Positions 11,470 through 24,100 of a stretch of DNA of 64,000 nucleotides are shown piece by piece (position 1 is the stretch's first letter; each line of letters opens with the position of its first letter). The notes below the pieces were generated by a model. It saw nothing but the letters and a program-made list of their open reading frames with translations. It was not told where the DNA came from and searched no databases. Source of the DNA: Spirodela intermedia (Eukaryota > Streptophyta > Magnoliopsida > Alismatales > Araceae); assembly GCA_902729315.2 (NCBI GenBank), contig LR746272.1, positions 7,652,827 through 7,716,826 of the forward strand. Direction: 5' to 3'. The position numbers and the translations under genes are program-made.

Positions 11470-11612
11470 TATGGGGGCGGCCCGTCACGGGTCGCGTCGG
11501 CGGCATGCATATGCGCGGGCGAAGCGGTCGCCCGCGGACATGCCGTCGGTAGTGACCGGGGGACGCAGCGTGCGCCGTCCCGGCGTGCCCCATCGCGCGG
11601 CCCGTGAAATCT
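11470..11612. other. isolated GC-rich island
   Basis: About 140 bp of very GC-rich sequence with many CpGs (for example GGGGGCGGCCCGTCACGGGT), abruptly embedded in AT-rich repeat DNA. A further AT unit follows at 11740-11950, so the island plus the (TA)n looks like an insertion into the array. Not recognised as rDNA or a gene; short open frames on both strands are probably fortuitous. Confidence 0.6.
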
Positions 11613-11739
11613 CATAGATATCCACTGGCACAACTTCCTTCCAGGAAGGGACAAAACCGGATCATTTCCTAAGTTTCCCAAAGGCAGGATAAAACAAATC
11701 TAATCTCCATGTGCAGTGCACTTCATGCAACTGTTAGTC

Positions 11740-11950
11740 GGATTAAAATTTAATTTCAGTTTTACTTAAATTAATCAGATTAATATTTATAATTTAATAC
11801 GATATTTTAATTAAATAAAAATTATCATTTCAGAAAACTGGAATGAAATTGGTAGAAAAATTTAATAGATATACATTATAAGAATTAATGCGGGGAAAAT
11901 TTTCTGTTATTGAAATTTAATTGTAACTTTAAATTTAAAATTAAATTGAA
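11740..11950. repeat. additional AT-rich unit
   Basis: One more diverged unit with TTACTTAAATTAATCAGATT, TATTTATAATTTAATACGAT and TTTTAATTAAATAAA. It lies beyond the GC-rich island and continues the family at 10985-11430. Confidence 0.6.
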
Positions 11951-12118
11951 AACTACAGCCCTCAAAAGAGGGGGGAGGGAGGGACCCACCACCCTGCTGG
12001 TATCACATCCCACCACTTGGGAGTCGTCTAAACCATAAGCCCATGGCTTCGCAGGTTCTTTCAACGGACAAGAAAACTACCTTTTTTCTTCACCATCCTG
12101 CATGTCGTCACTTCCCTG

Positions 12119-12140
12119 ATGCTCATAAAGAGAGAAAGAA

Positions 12141-12184
<44 letters not shown>

Positions 12185-12340
12185 AATGGGCTACACAAGC
12201 CCTGAGCCCACATCACCTCGTACCCTGTTTGGGCTTGGGCTTAAGTCTGGAGAAAAAGAGAAAGATTGAACATGACCAGACTAAAGCCCAAGCCTAAACA
12301 GGGTACGAGGTGATGTGGGCTTAAGGCTTGCATGGACCAT

Positions 12341-12377
<37 letters not shown>

Positions 12378-12390
12378 ATAGATATACATC
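12119..12390. repeat. long inverted repeat with 55-nt core arms
   Basis: The core arms are 12196-12250 and 12276-12330. They are complementary over 55 nt with four mismatches around a 25-nt loop. The arms carry GCCCACATCACCTCGTACCC and its reverse complement. Outside the core, a GA tract (about 12140-12181) faces a CT tract (about 12339-12378), and both are bordered by ATAGAT-like sequence, so complementarity continues to arms of about 110 nt. A transcript would fold into one long hairpin. It could be a foldback/MITE element or a young hairpin-RNA locus. Confidence 0.85.
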
Positions 12391-12576
12391 TCCTGCCCTC
12401 TCTCACACACACAGAAGCACACTCAATCTCTATTTTGCTCTGGTACGCAGAAGAGACGGGTGCTCAGGGCATGTTCTGACGAAAGAGGAACTCCTGCCTG
12501 TAGCGGCACTTGCACTTGCCACTTCCTCCGACTTTTTGCCGGCCACCCCTGGAGTGTCAAGAAAACCAAGAGACAC

Positions 12577-12963
<387 letters not shown>

Positions 12964-13079
12964 GGTAGCACTCTTGCATGTATCAGAATCAGTCGCAGTT
13001 GGTGGCGAAGATGTGCGTCAAGTGCCCAGAGAAATGGGTGGGGAAGATGTCCTCATTAAGGGATGGAGACTATAAGGCT

Positions 13080-14950
13080 TTGACCGGTTTTCTACTTCTA
13101 TGATAGATAAGGCCCAATGGCCTTACAGATTCTCAGTGGCGAGCTTATTTTCTCTTGCCCACACCCTTGTCGTGCTCGACCTGGCCAAATGGATGAAAAA
13201 AGAGGAGTAAGCCACTGGGAGAATTAAATCCATCGATGACTGAACCCACTTCTCTCTCTCACACGCACTCTCACTCACTCACTCTCTCACACACACACAA
13301 TTGGAGCTCATGGTGTCCACCATGTAGTCAATTTACAGGGCATTCTTAGGCTAGGAATTTGATTTCTTTCATTTATATATAACTAATATATACAACGAAA
13401 AATTACTAGGTGATGTGTACTTGTCGTTGTATTTAAATAATAATTATATAATAATATTTATAATTAAGACTTAATAAGATATTAATACATATGTAAGTGT
13501 CAAGTCAAACATAAGGAGATAGATTAATCCTTTGTGAAAAATTAATTTAGTTTATATATAGAGTGAATTTAATATTTTATTACTATTTAATAAAAAATAA
13601 TAAAATAAAAGATTGAGGTGAGAAGAATAAAAAAAGGAAATAGAGAAGGGAAGAAAAAGAGTGAGAGAAGAGAAAGAGAGAGGGAGAGAGAGAGAGATCT
13701 CATGAGAGACAAATAGAGAAGGAGAAGTATCATGAGAGATAGAGAGAGAAGAAAAGGTCTCACGAGAGGGAGAGAGAGAAATAAGACGATAATAAAGAGA
13801 GAGAAATACAATTAACCTATTTTCACATTGATCATGATTTTCAGACGAATGTGTGCTAAAAAATTCTCACACATGACATGAGGTCAACTATGAATGTCTC
13901 CACCTTATTTTAATAGTTCAAAGTTCATTAATCAACCTTTAATCTCACTGATTTTGTATTCAAAAATAAAAAAATATTTATTATTCATGAAATGTCGGAA
14001 ACACAAATACTTCAAGGTTCAATTGTGAAGATCAATAAAAAATAAATTAGACACAATCCTAGTTTAATCTTAGATGAGTTTTAAAGGATTAAAAAAAAGA
14101 ACAAAAATCATTCATTAGGATTTAAATTAGTTCTACTGATTTCACTTGAAATATATTTGAAATGGAAATAACTTGTTGTAAGATATAAATAAATATTGAA
14201 AACACATCAATAAATTACAAAAGTATGAAATAAATCATTGCCCAAATTTAGTCTGCCTCTTAGGAAATTAGAGACACAAGTATGATAGCTTGATTTTATC
14301 TGGACATGCCACACCATGTTGGAAGTCATAGAAATATTATTCTGAAGCATTAGTAGCTTGTCGGAGAGATCTATAGAAAAGAGGGGTCAACTATGCTGTC
14401 ACCATCATCTAGGGAAAGAAGGGAAGAGTTGACCACTCATCGGAGATCTTGAGTGCAGTTGAGGAAGAAAGGAACAAACTTGTTGATCTCTAGAGGCATT
14501 GATCGCCCAAAAGGAGGAAAGAACGGATGTCGTAATGTAACTTTTGTCGGGTTTTTAAAGATAATTAATAATATCTATTTTACTAGATAATAATTGATTA
14601 TTATCTTTATATCCTCGATAGTGATACATGTGAAAACTTAAGTTCTTAGTATTACACTTCACATGCCACTAGATTTGATATGTTTTGTCGCATAGTATGT
14701 TGAGCAATGCAAGATTAATCCACCACAAATCACTACCAACCAGAAATTTAAGTCTCTAGTACCATGGCACTTCGCTTGTCGTCGAATCATCGTTTCTAGT
14801 CGTGTGTGTGCTAAGTGACATAGGATTCATGAATCATCAATGGATTGCTTTATGCTTCAAGTATCGTGGTAGTTCACCAACTATAGGATCTATCTAACCT
14901 GATAACATGGCGTGCTGAGCGTCACTAGATCACACTGCACTCCAAACCTA
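13080..14950. other. AT-rich intergenic DNA with a purine-rich tract
   Basis: Short CA/CT runs lie near 13252-13300, and an imperfect GA-rich purine tract lies at 13610-13810. The rest is AT-rich with no recognisable gene. The right edge grades into an old retroelement remnant. Confidence 0.55.
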
Positions 14951-14956
14951 CACAAA

Positions 14957-15114
14957 CAAATTTAGTCCCACATCGGAAGTAGTTGAGGGATTGAACTGAA
15001 TATATACCAAAGTTACGCTCTCTAAACAAAGTTTTTTCTTGAATAAAATAATACTTGAGACTATTTTGGGAGAAGGTAATAGGTGGTCCATCCTTACATG
15101 CACACGTGTACGAC
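14957..15114 (-). mobile_element. older LTR remnant, left part
   Basis: It starts with TTTAGTCCCACATCGG and resembles the internal part of the minus-oriented LTRs nearby (compare 16552-16650). It is interrupted by the solo LTR at 15115-17033 and resumes at 17034. Joining the two sides across one copy of the ACGAC duplication gives a stretch parallel to the LTR consensus. Confidence 0.65.
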
Positions 15115-17033
15115 TGATGTGACTTAATCATTATATAATAAATCACAGAAATTAAAATTTATAAAACTAGAAAATATCAATTTCTAGATTTTAAAAATAT
15201 TTTAGAACAAATAAATAAAATATAATTCGATAAAAGGTTTTAAAAATAGTAGAGAATTTTCAAGTAGATCACAGAGATGTAAGATAATATCGAGTAACAT
15301 TTCAAAATTTATCTAGAACATAATTTTTTATGAGTTTTAGACTAAATAATAAATATAAAATATATCTAAAAATTTACAAAAAAAGAAAATAAGAGTGCAA
15401 ACTTCAAGATGATGTTAGGGTCTTGAGAAACTCATTCAGGCAAAAAAAAAATTATGCCTGATGATTTTTACGTAAGTGATTACAAACGATTTAGTGGGTC
15501 AAATGAAGATTTATAAAAGCCAAAAGAATCTTAATTAAATGAAGAATATTTTAGTAACTTGAAATCTTGAAAGTATCATTAAATTAAGTAAAAATTAAGC
15601 TAAAAACAAGAAAGGTAGAGTTTCAACCTAACGACAATAATCACTAGAATTTTGTATGTTTGAAATGATTATTATGTGATGTCCATGTCCTCACAGGCTC
15701 TCTTTGGACATGGACTATTTGGGCATTCATTGAGTCTACTTCCAAAGTTTAGAAAATGATGGTGGAAATTAAACTAGTTAAAAAATAATAAAATAGAGTT
15801 TTAGCATCACCACGACAATGCGTCGGTGATGCATCGAAATCTTCAACATTTGAAAGAATTATCGTGCAGTGACTATGGCCTCAAAAACTCTTCTTGGACA
15901 ATGACGACATGGGTAATCTCTAGATCTTTTTGTGAAGTCTGGAGATCAATGAAATGAGCCATTGAATCATCTCTAGCAGATGTCACCTAATAGAGTGGAA
16001 AAACGACAACATTGTAGCTTTTAGGCGTCTGTCACTTGGTAGAGATGAGTTGGATGGAGGTGGGTCATGTCTTAGGGTGTTTCATCCTTAGGTCTACGTA
16101 ATAAAAGGAGGCTCTTCATCGTATCTAGTATGCTCTCAAGAGGTGGTGACTCATCTTTTGATAGATCGTCCTCTTCCCCATACTAGCTTTTTCATCGATC
16201 AATCAAAGATAATTTACTAGATAGATTTGTGATCTTTTTATCTAGAATCATTAAGTAATTTAATGAACCTTCATGAATTATATTGATGAGATTTTCGTCA
16301 ATGATTAAACAATTACGGCAGCTTAATCCTTCATTGGTAATCTACAAGAAAATCATGATTTAATTAGATAAAAATATGACTTGGCTCTAATAAAATTCAA
16401 ATTCTCATTGGTCGTTAGCTTGCATGAGAGTGTGAAATAAGTATGTGAATACCCTTATAAAATGATGTCATCATGGTACCTCCTTCTGATAAATAAGAGG
16501 TATTTGAGGTATGAAAATTATTAAAACATTATAGGAAAGTTGTGATCATTAGTTTAGTCCCACATCGATTATATGTCAAATTTTGAGATGAATATATAGC
16601 AATACAAGATTTGGGAAATAATGAGTCTCTTTCTTACATGTGTACAACTACTTCTTACCCCACGCCTAGCTGGCCATCAGTGATGTGGAAGGGGAGAGAC
16701 CCACATGTGCCCCCTATCGGTCCATCATTAGCCACTTGAGCTCTTGCTCGTGGCTTTGCTCAATTGGCTTTTCACTCACTTGTAGGCCCGGTTGGCTAAC
16801 GAGTTCTTCCCTTTTTCTATATTTTTTTTTTATTATTTTTATTTATCTCAAAAATAAGATTATAAAAATTATATATAAATTTACATAAAATTATATAATT
16901 AGATGAAAATTCACAGTAACTAATTAAAAATATTTTTTCACAATTTAACTCTAATATAAGTCTATTTATCATGAGTTAAGATTAAAACTATGTTATTAAT
17001 TAATTATTAACTTATGATAATAAAGACTTATCA
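15115..17033 (-). mobile_element. solo LTR A, Athila-like family
   Basis: 1919 bp, bounded by TG...CA (TGATGTGACTT at the left, GACTTATCA at the right). It is flanked by a perfect 5-bp target duplication ACGAC (15110-15114 and 17034-17038). It is the reverse complement of the LTR family seen at 17598, 19867 and 21332. No internal domain accompanies it, so it arose by LTR-LTR recombination. It inserted into an older related LTR. Confidence 0.9.
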
Positions 17034-17240
17034 ACGACACTCCTTACTCCACAATCGGTTGGCCACCGAGATGTGGCAAGGGAGTGACACACAAGTGTGA
17101 AATGAGTCCTTCACCAATTGAGCCCAGCTCGTGGCTCCCCCAATCCAGGTCTACCCACTTGAACATAGCACCCCTCCGAGTCAACTACCAAGTGACGACT
17201 TACTAGTGAGCGGTGATATTTTTATATTTTATCTATATAT
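17034..17240 (-). mobile_element. older LTR remnant, right part
   Basis: Continues the remnant at 14957-15114. ACTCCTTACTCCACAATCGG, then GGCCACCGAGATGTGGCAAG and the text that follows, parallel the LTR family segment at about 16647-16760. The right limit is approximate. Confidence 0.6.
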
Positions 17241-17597
17241 AAAAAAAGTGGTCTTTTAACTTTAGACCTTTAAATTTAACACACAAAAATAAAGTAATAA
17301 AACTAATTAAAACACAAAAAATCTAACTTTAACATTAGGCAACCATACGAGTGTTATTATATCCATCACAACAAGCAAAAGGTAAATATTTTAGGAACCA
17401 AAAATATATATTTAACAATGATGCATCATAAATTATCTCTTTTACCAAGATCATTCAAAGTCATACCATACCAAGGGGCAAGTGACTAGTACATAAATGT
17501 AACTCTATGATATAAACCTAGGAAGCTTGCTTTCTATAACATTTTTTATTGTATTAACACTTTTAGTGACCATAAGGTGATGAAGGACATGAATTGG

Positions 17598-19268
17598 TGA
17601 TAAGTCTTTATTATCATGAGTTAATAATTAATAAATAATATAGTTTTATCTATAACTCATGATAAATAGACTTATATTTATTTTAAATTATGAAAAGTGG
17701 GTTTTAGTTGATTAATATGAATTTTTGGCTAATTATGTGATTTTATATAAATTTATATGATTTTTCTAGTCCTATTTTTGAGATAAATGAAGAAAAAGAA
17801 AATAAAAAAAATAGAAAAAAGGGGGGACCTGCTGGCCAGCTGAGCCTACAAGCGGGTTGGAAGTGCAGTCAGGGGGAGCCACGAGCAGGGGCTTGAGCGG
17901 CTATGGACCGATGGGGGTATGTGTGCACCCTCCTCTTCCATGTCACTAGTGGCCAACTAGTTATAAGACAACGAGTGGTCCGTACATGCGGGAGAAAAAG
18001 ACTCATTGCTTGGAAATGTGATATTACTATATATTCACCCAAAACTTCGACGTACAATTGATGTGAGACTAAACTCATGTCCAGAATAATTTTGCTTATT
18101 TTAATACCTAAAATACCCCTTAGTTATAATAGAGATATACCATGATGATGTCACTTTATAAGAGCATTAGAGTACTTATTTCAAACTCTCTCTTGTAGGT
18201 GGACGACCAACACGAGTTCAAATCCTACCAAAGTCAAAAACTCGTATTGTTATCTAATTAAATCGCAACTTTCCTGTAGGTTACTAGTGAAGGATTAAGC
18301 CTCTAGAATCACTCGATCATTTACGAAAATCTAGTCGATGCGATTTGCAGAGCATTGTTACTAAAATTGTTGAATGATTCACGATAAAAATATCACGAAT
18401 CTACCGAGTAAAGTATCTCTAATTGATCGACGGACAAGTCGTTGTTAGGAAGAGGACAATCTGCCGAAAGACGAGTCGTCACCTCTTGAGAGCATACCAG
18501 GTGCGATGAAGAGCTTCCTCTTATTACACGGACTTGAAAATGAAACTCCCTAACACGCGCCCCACTTTTATTCAGCTCCTCTTCGTCAGGTGATAACCAC
18601 TAGAGACGATTCGATGACCCATTTCATCAATCTCTAGACTTTGCAAGAAGATCTATAGATTGCCTATGTCGTTGCTGTCTAAGGAGAGACTTTGAAGCTG
18701 TAAACACTACACGACAATCCTTCAAAATGCTTAGGCTTCTAGTGCATCGCCGACGCATCACCACCACAATGTTAGAACTCTATTTGCCTACTTTCAACTT
18801 AATTTTCATTTCATTTAGTGATAATTTGTGTGATTTAAATTTACCAAACTATTTTTCATTAAATTACGATTCTTCTGACTTTTATAGACCTTAAGTTGAT
18901 CAATTAAATCGTATGTAATCACTTACATAAGAATTATCGAGTAGAACTCTATTTTTGCCCGATTCGCATTCATTGGGCACTGACGTCATTTTGATGTCTG
19001 CACCCTTATTTCTCTTTTTCATGAATTTTAAATATATTTTTTATTTTTTAATCTAAAATTCATAAAAATATATTATTTGAAGAAAATTCTAAATAATTAT
19101 CTAATATTATATTACATCCTTGTGATTGACTTGGAAAATTCTCACTATTTTTGAAACTTTTGTTGAATTATAATTAATATATTTTTTCAGAAATATTTTT
19201 AAATGTCTAAAAAATAGTATTTTCTAGTTTTATAAATTTTAAAACTATACAATGACTAAGTCACATCA
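17598..19268 (+). mobile_element. solo LTR B, Athila-like family
   Basis: 1671 bp, starting TGATAAGTCTTTATT and ending AAGTCACATCA. It is flanked by a perfect 5-bp duplication ATTGG (17593-17597 and 19269-19273). It is in opposite orientation to LTR A, about 560 bp away. The two have different target duplications, so they are independent insertions and not arms of one element. Confidence 0.9.
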
Positions 19269-19866
19269 ATTGGGTTACTAGACTCCTCATTGCCAAAAAA
19301 GCAACCTTAGATGAAACCACCAGAATGTTCCATGTCCTCTTCCTCATCAAGGCCTTCATAGTTATCAACATATTCTATCTCAAGTTCCGATTTGCATGGT
19401 GATTAGGGGATTATGTGAAGCATATATTTGTCCAAAAAGGGAAAGAAAGAGGAAATGAGAAGTGATAGAGGAGATTATGTCATCAGATGCTTCAACAAAA
19501 TAATTGTATATGTTTCTATACATACCTAGTTGTTAGGGGAGGATGCATCCTCCATAGAGAGAGAGTTGTTAGCTTGAGAGAGGAGAAAGAAATGGTAAGA
19601 AAAAATAGATATTATTATTTAATAAGGAAATTGATATTTGTATATTTGTATTGAATCGGATATACTAGATCAGATCTGGTTAATCGGGTATAACTAATGT
19701 CGAAGTAGATTTGATATGTTCATAAATGGAATGAATATAAATATAAAAATAAAATAGACAAACATAATTAGATAATTATTCTAATATAGTTGTAATATCT
19801 TATTCTATAATAATTTATAAATTCTAGAGTAACTTCTCTACCAATAAAGTGCCACACTAACATTGT

Positions 19867-20857
19867 TGATAAGTCTTCATTATCATGAGTTAATAATTAG
19901 TAAATAATATAGTTTTAGCCTTAACTCATGATAAATAGACTTACATTTATGTTAAAGTATGAAAAGTAGTTTTCAATTGATTAATATGAATTTTTTGCTA
20001 ATTATGTGATTTTTTATGAATTTATATAATTTTTATAGTCTTATTTTTGAGATAAATGAAGAAAAAGAAATAAAAATAAAAATATAACAAAATGGGGGGA
20101 ACTGGCTAGCTAGTCGGGACTGCAAGCGGGTTAGTAGTGTAGTTAGGGAGAGCCATGAGTAGGGGCTCAAGTGGCTAGGACCGATGGGGGCACGTGTGTG
20201 CCATTCCCCTTCTATGTCACTGGTGACCAGTCGGTTGTGGGGCAAGGAGTGGTCGTACACACGGGAGAAAAGGACTCATTACTTGGGAATGTAATATTAC
20301 TATATATTTACCCAAAACATCAACACACAAGTGATGTGAGACTAAACTCACGTCACACCTTTCCATGAAAGGTTTCAAAGATTTTAATACTTAAAATACC
20401 CCTTCGTTATAACAAAAATATACTATGAAGACATCACTTAATAAGGACATTAGAGTACTTATTTCAATCTCTCTCATATAGACGTGCAACCGACACGGGT
20501 TCAAATCCTCCCAGATTCAAAACTCGTCTTTTTATCTAATTATCGTGACTTTCCCTATGATCGACTTGGAAAATTCATATATTAAAAACAATGAATTTTA
20601 AATATATTTTATTTTTATTTCTTAGTATAAAATTCATAAAAACTTATATTCTTTGAGAAAAATTTTAAAAAATTAGTCAATATTATATTGCATCCCTATA
20701 ATTGACTTGGAAAATTACCATTATTTTTAGAAGTTTTATTGAATTATAATTGATATATTTCTTCAGAAATACTTCTAAATATCTGAAAATTGATATTTTC
20801 TAGTTTTATAAATTTTAAAATTTACGTGATTTACTATACAACGACTGAGTCCTGTCA
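19867..20857 (+). mobile_element. 5' LTR of the Athila-like element (LTR C)
   Basis: 991 bp, starting TGATAAGTCTTC and ending GAGTCCTGTCA. It lacks about 800 bp that is present in the other LTRs (equivalent to about 21915-22705). Near the deletion, a short CTATGATCGACTTGGAAAATT-like segment appears twice. It is followed at once by a primer-binding site and gag, which identifies the whole family as LTRs. The 5 bases before it are ATTGT; a matching duplication at the 3' end was not found. Confidence 0.88.
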
Positions 20858-20862
20858 AATTT

Positions 20863-20880
20863 TGGCATAGTTGCCAAGGA
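20863..20880 (+). other. degenerate primer-binding site of the Athila-like element
   Basis: TGGCATAGTTGCCAAGGA lies 5 nt after the 5' LTR. It matches the Athila/Tat primer-binding site TGGCGCCGTTGCCGGGGA (complement of the tRNA-Asp 3' end) except for five substitutions. Four of these are G-to-A or C-to-T. Confidence 0.75.
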
Positions 20881-21155
20881 TGTATTACATAATATTTAGT
20901 ATTATTCTATTTTTCTCTTAGAGTACACAAAAAAAATAACTCTTGTTTTATTTTCTTCTTGACGAGAAATTTAAAGAAAAAAAAGGAACGAAGATAAGCA
21001 AGACAAGGATTGGAGCATACTGAAGGAGGGTAACAATTATTAAAAAAATCTTAAATTTATTGATTTTTATGCATGGTAGAAGATCTTTGCATCCAAGGCT
21101 AGAAAATCTTTTCATTATTTCATTCAAAACTTAAAATCCGAAAGAAAAATTAATT

Positions 21156-24100
21156 TTGATGGATCTTGAAGGAAGTACAAGTCAAACTGAGAACAATCCT
21201 ATGGCCATGAAAAACTATTATATCCTTGATTCATTTCAAAGAGCATTCAATATTAGAGTCCCATTAACACTCACTATTAAATTTGAAATAAATTCAGAAA
21301 TTTTCAAATGCTCCCTAATTTTCATAGATTGTGATAAGTCTTCATTATCATGAGTTAATAATTAGTAAATAATATAGTTTTAGCCTTAACTCATGATAAA
21401 TAGACTTATATTTGTGTTAAAGTGTGAAAAGTGGTTTTCAGTTGATTAATGTGAATTTTTAGGTAATTATGTGATTTTACATGAATTTATATGATTTTTA
21501 CAATCTTGCTTTTGAGATAAATGAAGAAAAATAAATAAAAAATAAAAATAAGACAAAATGAGGGGGACCCGCTGCGGACAGCCGGGCCCGCAAGCAGGTC
21601 GAAAGCTCAGTCAGAGAGTAGCCGCGAGCAGGGGCTTGGGCGGCTTGGACCGATAGGGGCATGTGTGCGCCACTCCCCTTCCACGTCACCGGTGGCCAGC
21701 CGGCTGCGGGACAAGGAGTGGTCGTACACGCGAGAGAAGGAACTTTGCTTAGAAATGTAACATTACTATATATTCGCTCGAAAAATCGGCGCACAACCGA
21801 TGTGGGACTAAACCCGCGTCACACCTTCCTCAGAAAGGGCGGACAACCGGCGGGGGTTCGAATCCTCCCAGAGTCAAAAGTCATATATTTTTATCTGATT
21901 ATCACGACTTTCCTGCAAATCGCCAGTGAAGGATTAAGCAACAAGAATCGCTGGATCATCGGCGAAAATCTCGTCAACACAATTCACGGAGCATTGCTAC
22001 TAAAATTGCTGAACGATTCGTGATAAAAGGATTGTGAATCCATCGAGTAAATCATTTCCGATTGATCGACGAACAAGCCGTCGTCGGGAAGAGGACAATC
22101 CACTAGGAGACAAGTCGCCGCATCCTAAGAGCGTACCAGATGCGATGAAGAGCCTCCTCTTGCTGCGCGGACCTGAAGATGAAGCTCCCTGACACGTGCC
22201 CCACCTCCATCCAGCTCCTCTTCGTCGGGTGACAGCCACTAGAGAGCCACAAAGTCGCCGTTTTTCTGCTCCGCCGAGTGACAGCCGCTGGAGACGAGTC
22301 GACGACCTATTTCACTAATCTCTAGACTTCGCAAGGAGATCTAGAGATTGCCCACGTTGTCTTTGTCCAAGAAGAGCCTTCGAGGCCATGGACACTGCAC
22401 GACGATCCTCCCGAACGCTCAGGATTCCGGTGCATTGCCGACGTATCACCGTCGCGACACCGAAACTCTGTTTTCCTGCTTTCAACTTAATTTACGCTTC
22501 ATTTAGTGATACTTTGTGTGATTTTAATTTACCAAAATGTACTTCGTTCAATTACGATTCTTCCGACTTTTACAGATCTTAATTTGATTAATTAAATCGT
22601 CCGTAATCGCTTACATAAGAATCGCCGGGTGGAACTCTGTTTTCGCCCGATTCGCGTTCGCCAGGCGCTGACGTCATCCTGACGTCCGCACCCTTATTTC
22701 TTTTTTTCGTGAATTTTAAATATATTTCCTTTTCATTTCCTAGTATAAAAATCATAGAAAACCGTATTCATTGAGAAAAAATCTGAATAATTAAAAATAT
22801 ATTATATTACATCCCTGTGATCGACTTGGAAAATTATCGCTATTTTTGGAAGTTTTATTGAATTATAATTGATATATTTGTTTAGAAATACTTCTAAATA
22901 TCTAAAAAATTATATTTTTTCTAATTTTATAAATTTTAGATTTGCGTAATTTAACATACAACGACTGAGTCACGTCAGATTGCTTTTAGAGGAACCTCAT
23001 CAACATTTAGAAAAATTTCATATGATCTATGATTTAGTTAATCTCCCTCAAGTTACATCAACAATTATTAAGATAAAATTATTTCTTCATACACTTAGGG
23101 ACAAAGTTAGTCATTGATTATCCACATTAGATAGAAAATTTACTAATTAAAAAGATATAGAACAGGCCTTTCGTCGAAAATTTTATCTCTTAAGAAAAAC
23201 TCAAAATATGAGAAAACATATATAGAGTTTTTCTCAAAGGCCAGGAAAAACTTTGCATGAGACATGAGAAAAAATCAAAGATTTACTTAGAAAATGTCAT
23301 TATATGTTACACCAAAGTGACAGCTCAATAGAATTTTTAATGATGAATTATTAAAACAACATAGAAATATGATTGATTCTATATGTGTAGGAACTTTTAT
23401 AGAGAAAATCTCTGATGAAATTTATAGTCTTTATGAGAATTTAAGTGAAAATTCTAGAGATCAAGCCTCTTTTGAATTATATGACAGGCATAAGAAGAGA
23501 AGAATTTATGAATTGCATCATCAAAATGATTTTAATTTATGAAATGAGGTTAATAAAATTAATCAAATATTAGAAAAAAATAATTTACTTATTGACAATA
23601 TTAGAAAGCCTCTTAACCTTTAATTTAATTCAAATAGTACATGTCCTATGTATGGTGAGAATAATTATTCTGAATTTCAATGTTATAATTTAGATCAATC
23701 ATTTCATCTTATGCAAGAACAAGTGCAAGTAGCTCACGGTTTTAATAGAAATAGGGAGCCTTTTTCAAATTCTTATAATCCTAATTAGAAGAATAATTTT
23801 TCGTGGAGAGATCGAAATAATATTCAAAATCTAAAAGCACTTAAACCCAATTCAAACTCTAAATTTTGTCCAAAATAGGAAAACAGATTTCAGAAAAATC
23901 AGCCATGTCAAACCCAACCTGATGGTATGGAAATGATGCAACAAATTAGCTAAATGATGCAATAAATTATGAATCAAATGATGTTTCAATAGAAAAAAAT
24001 TATAGAAGCTCTTGAGAATAAGAGAGAAGAGGGACAACTACTTAATCAACTCATAAAAAATCCAGGGAACCGCTAAACAATAGGATTTCATCAAGAAGAG

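Noticed and set aside
15115-19268. A large inverted-repeat transposon formed by LTRs A and B
   Set aside because: The two copies have different 5-bp target duplications (ACGAC and ATTGG), so they are separate insertions that happen to be inverted.
21840-21900. A functional tRNA gene
   Set aside because: Only a T-arm-like stem and B-box are present; no acceptor stem, anticodon arm or A-box could be fitted.
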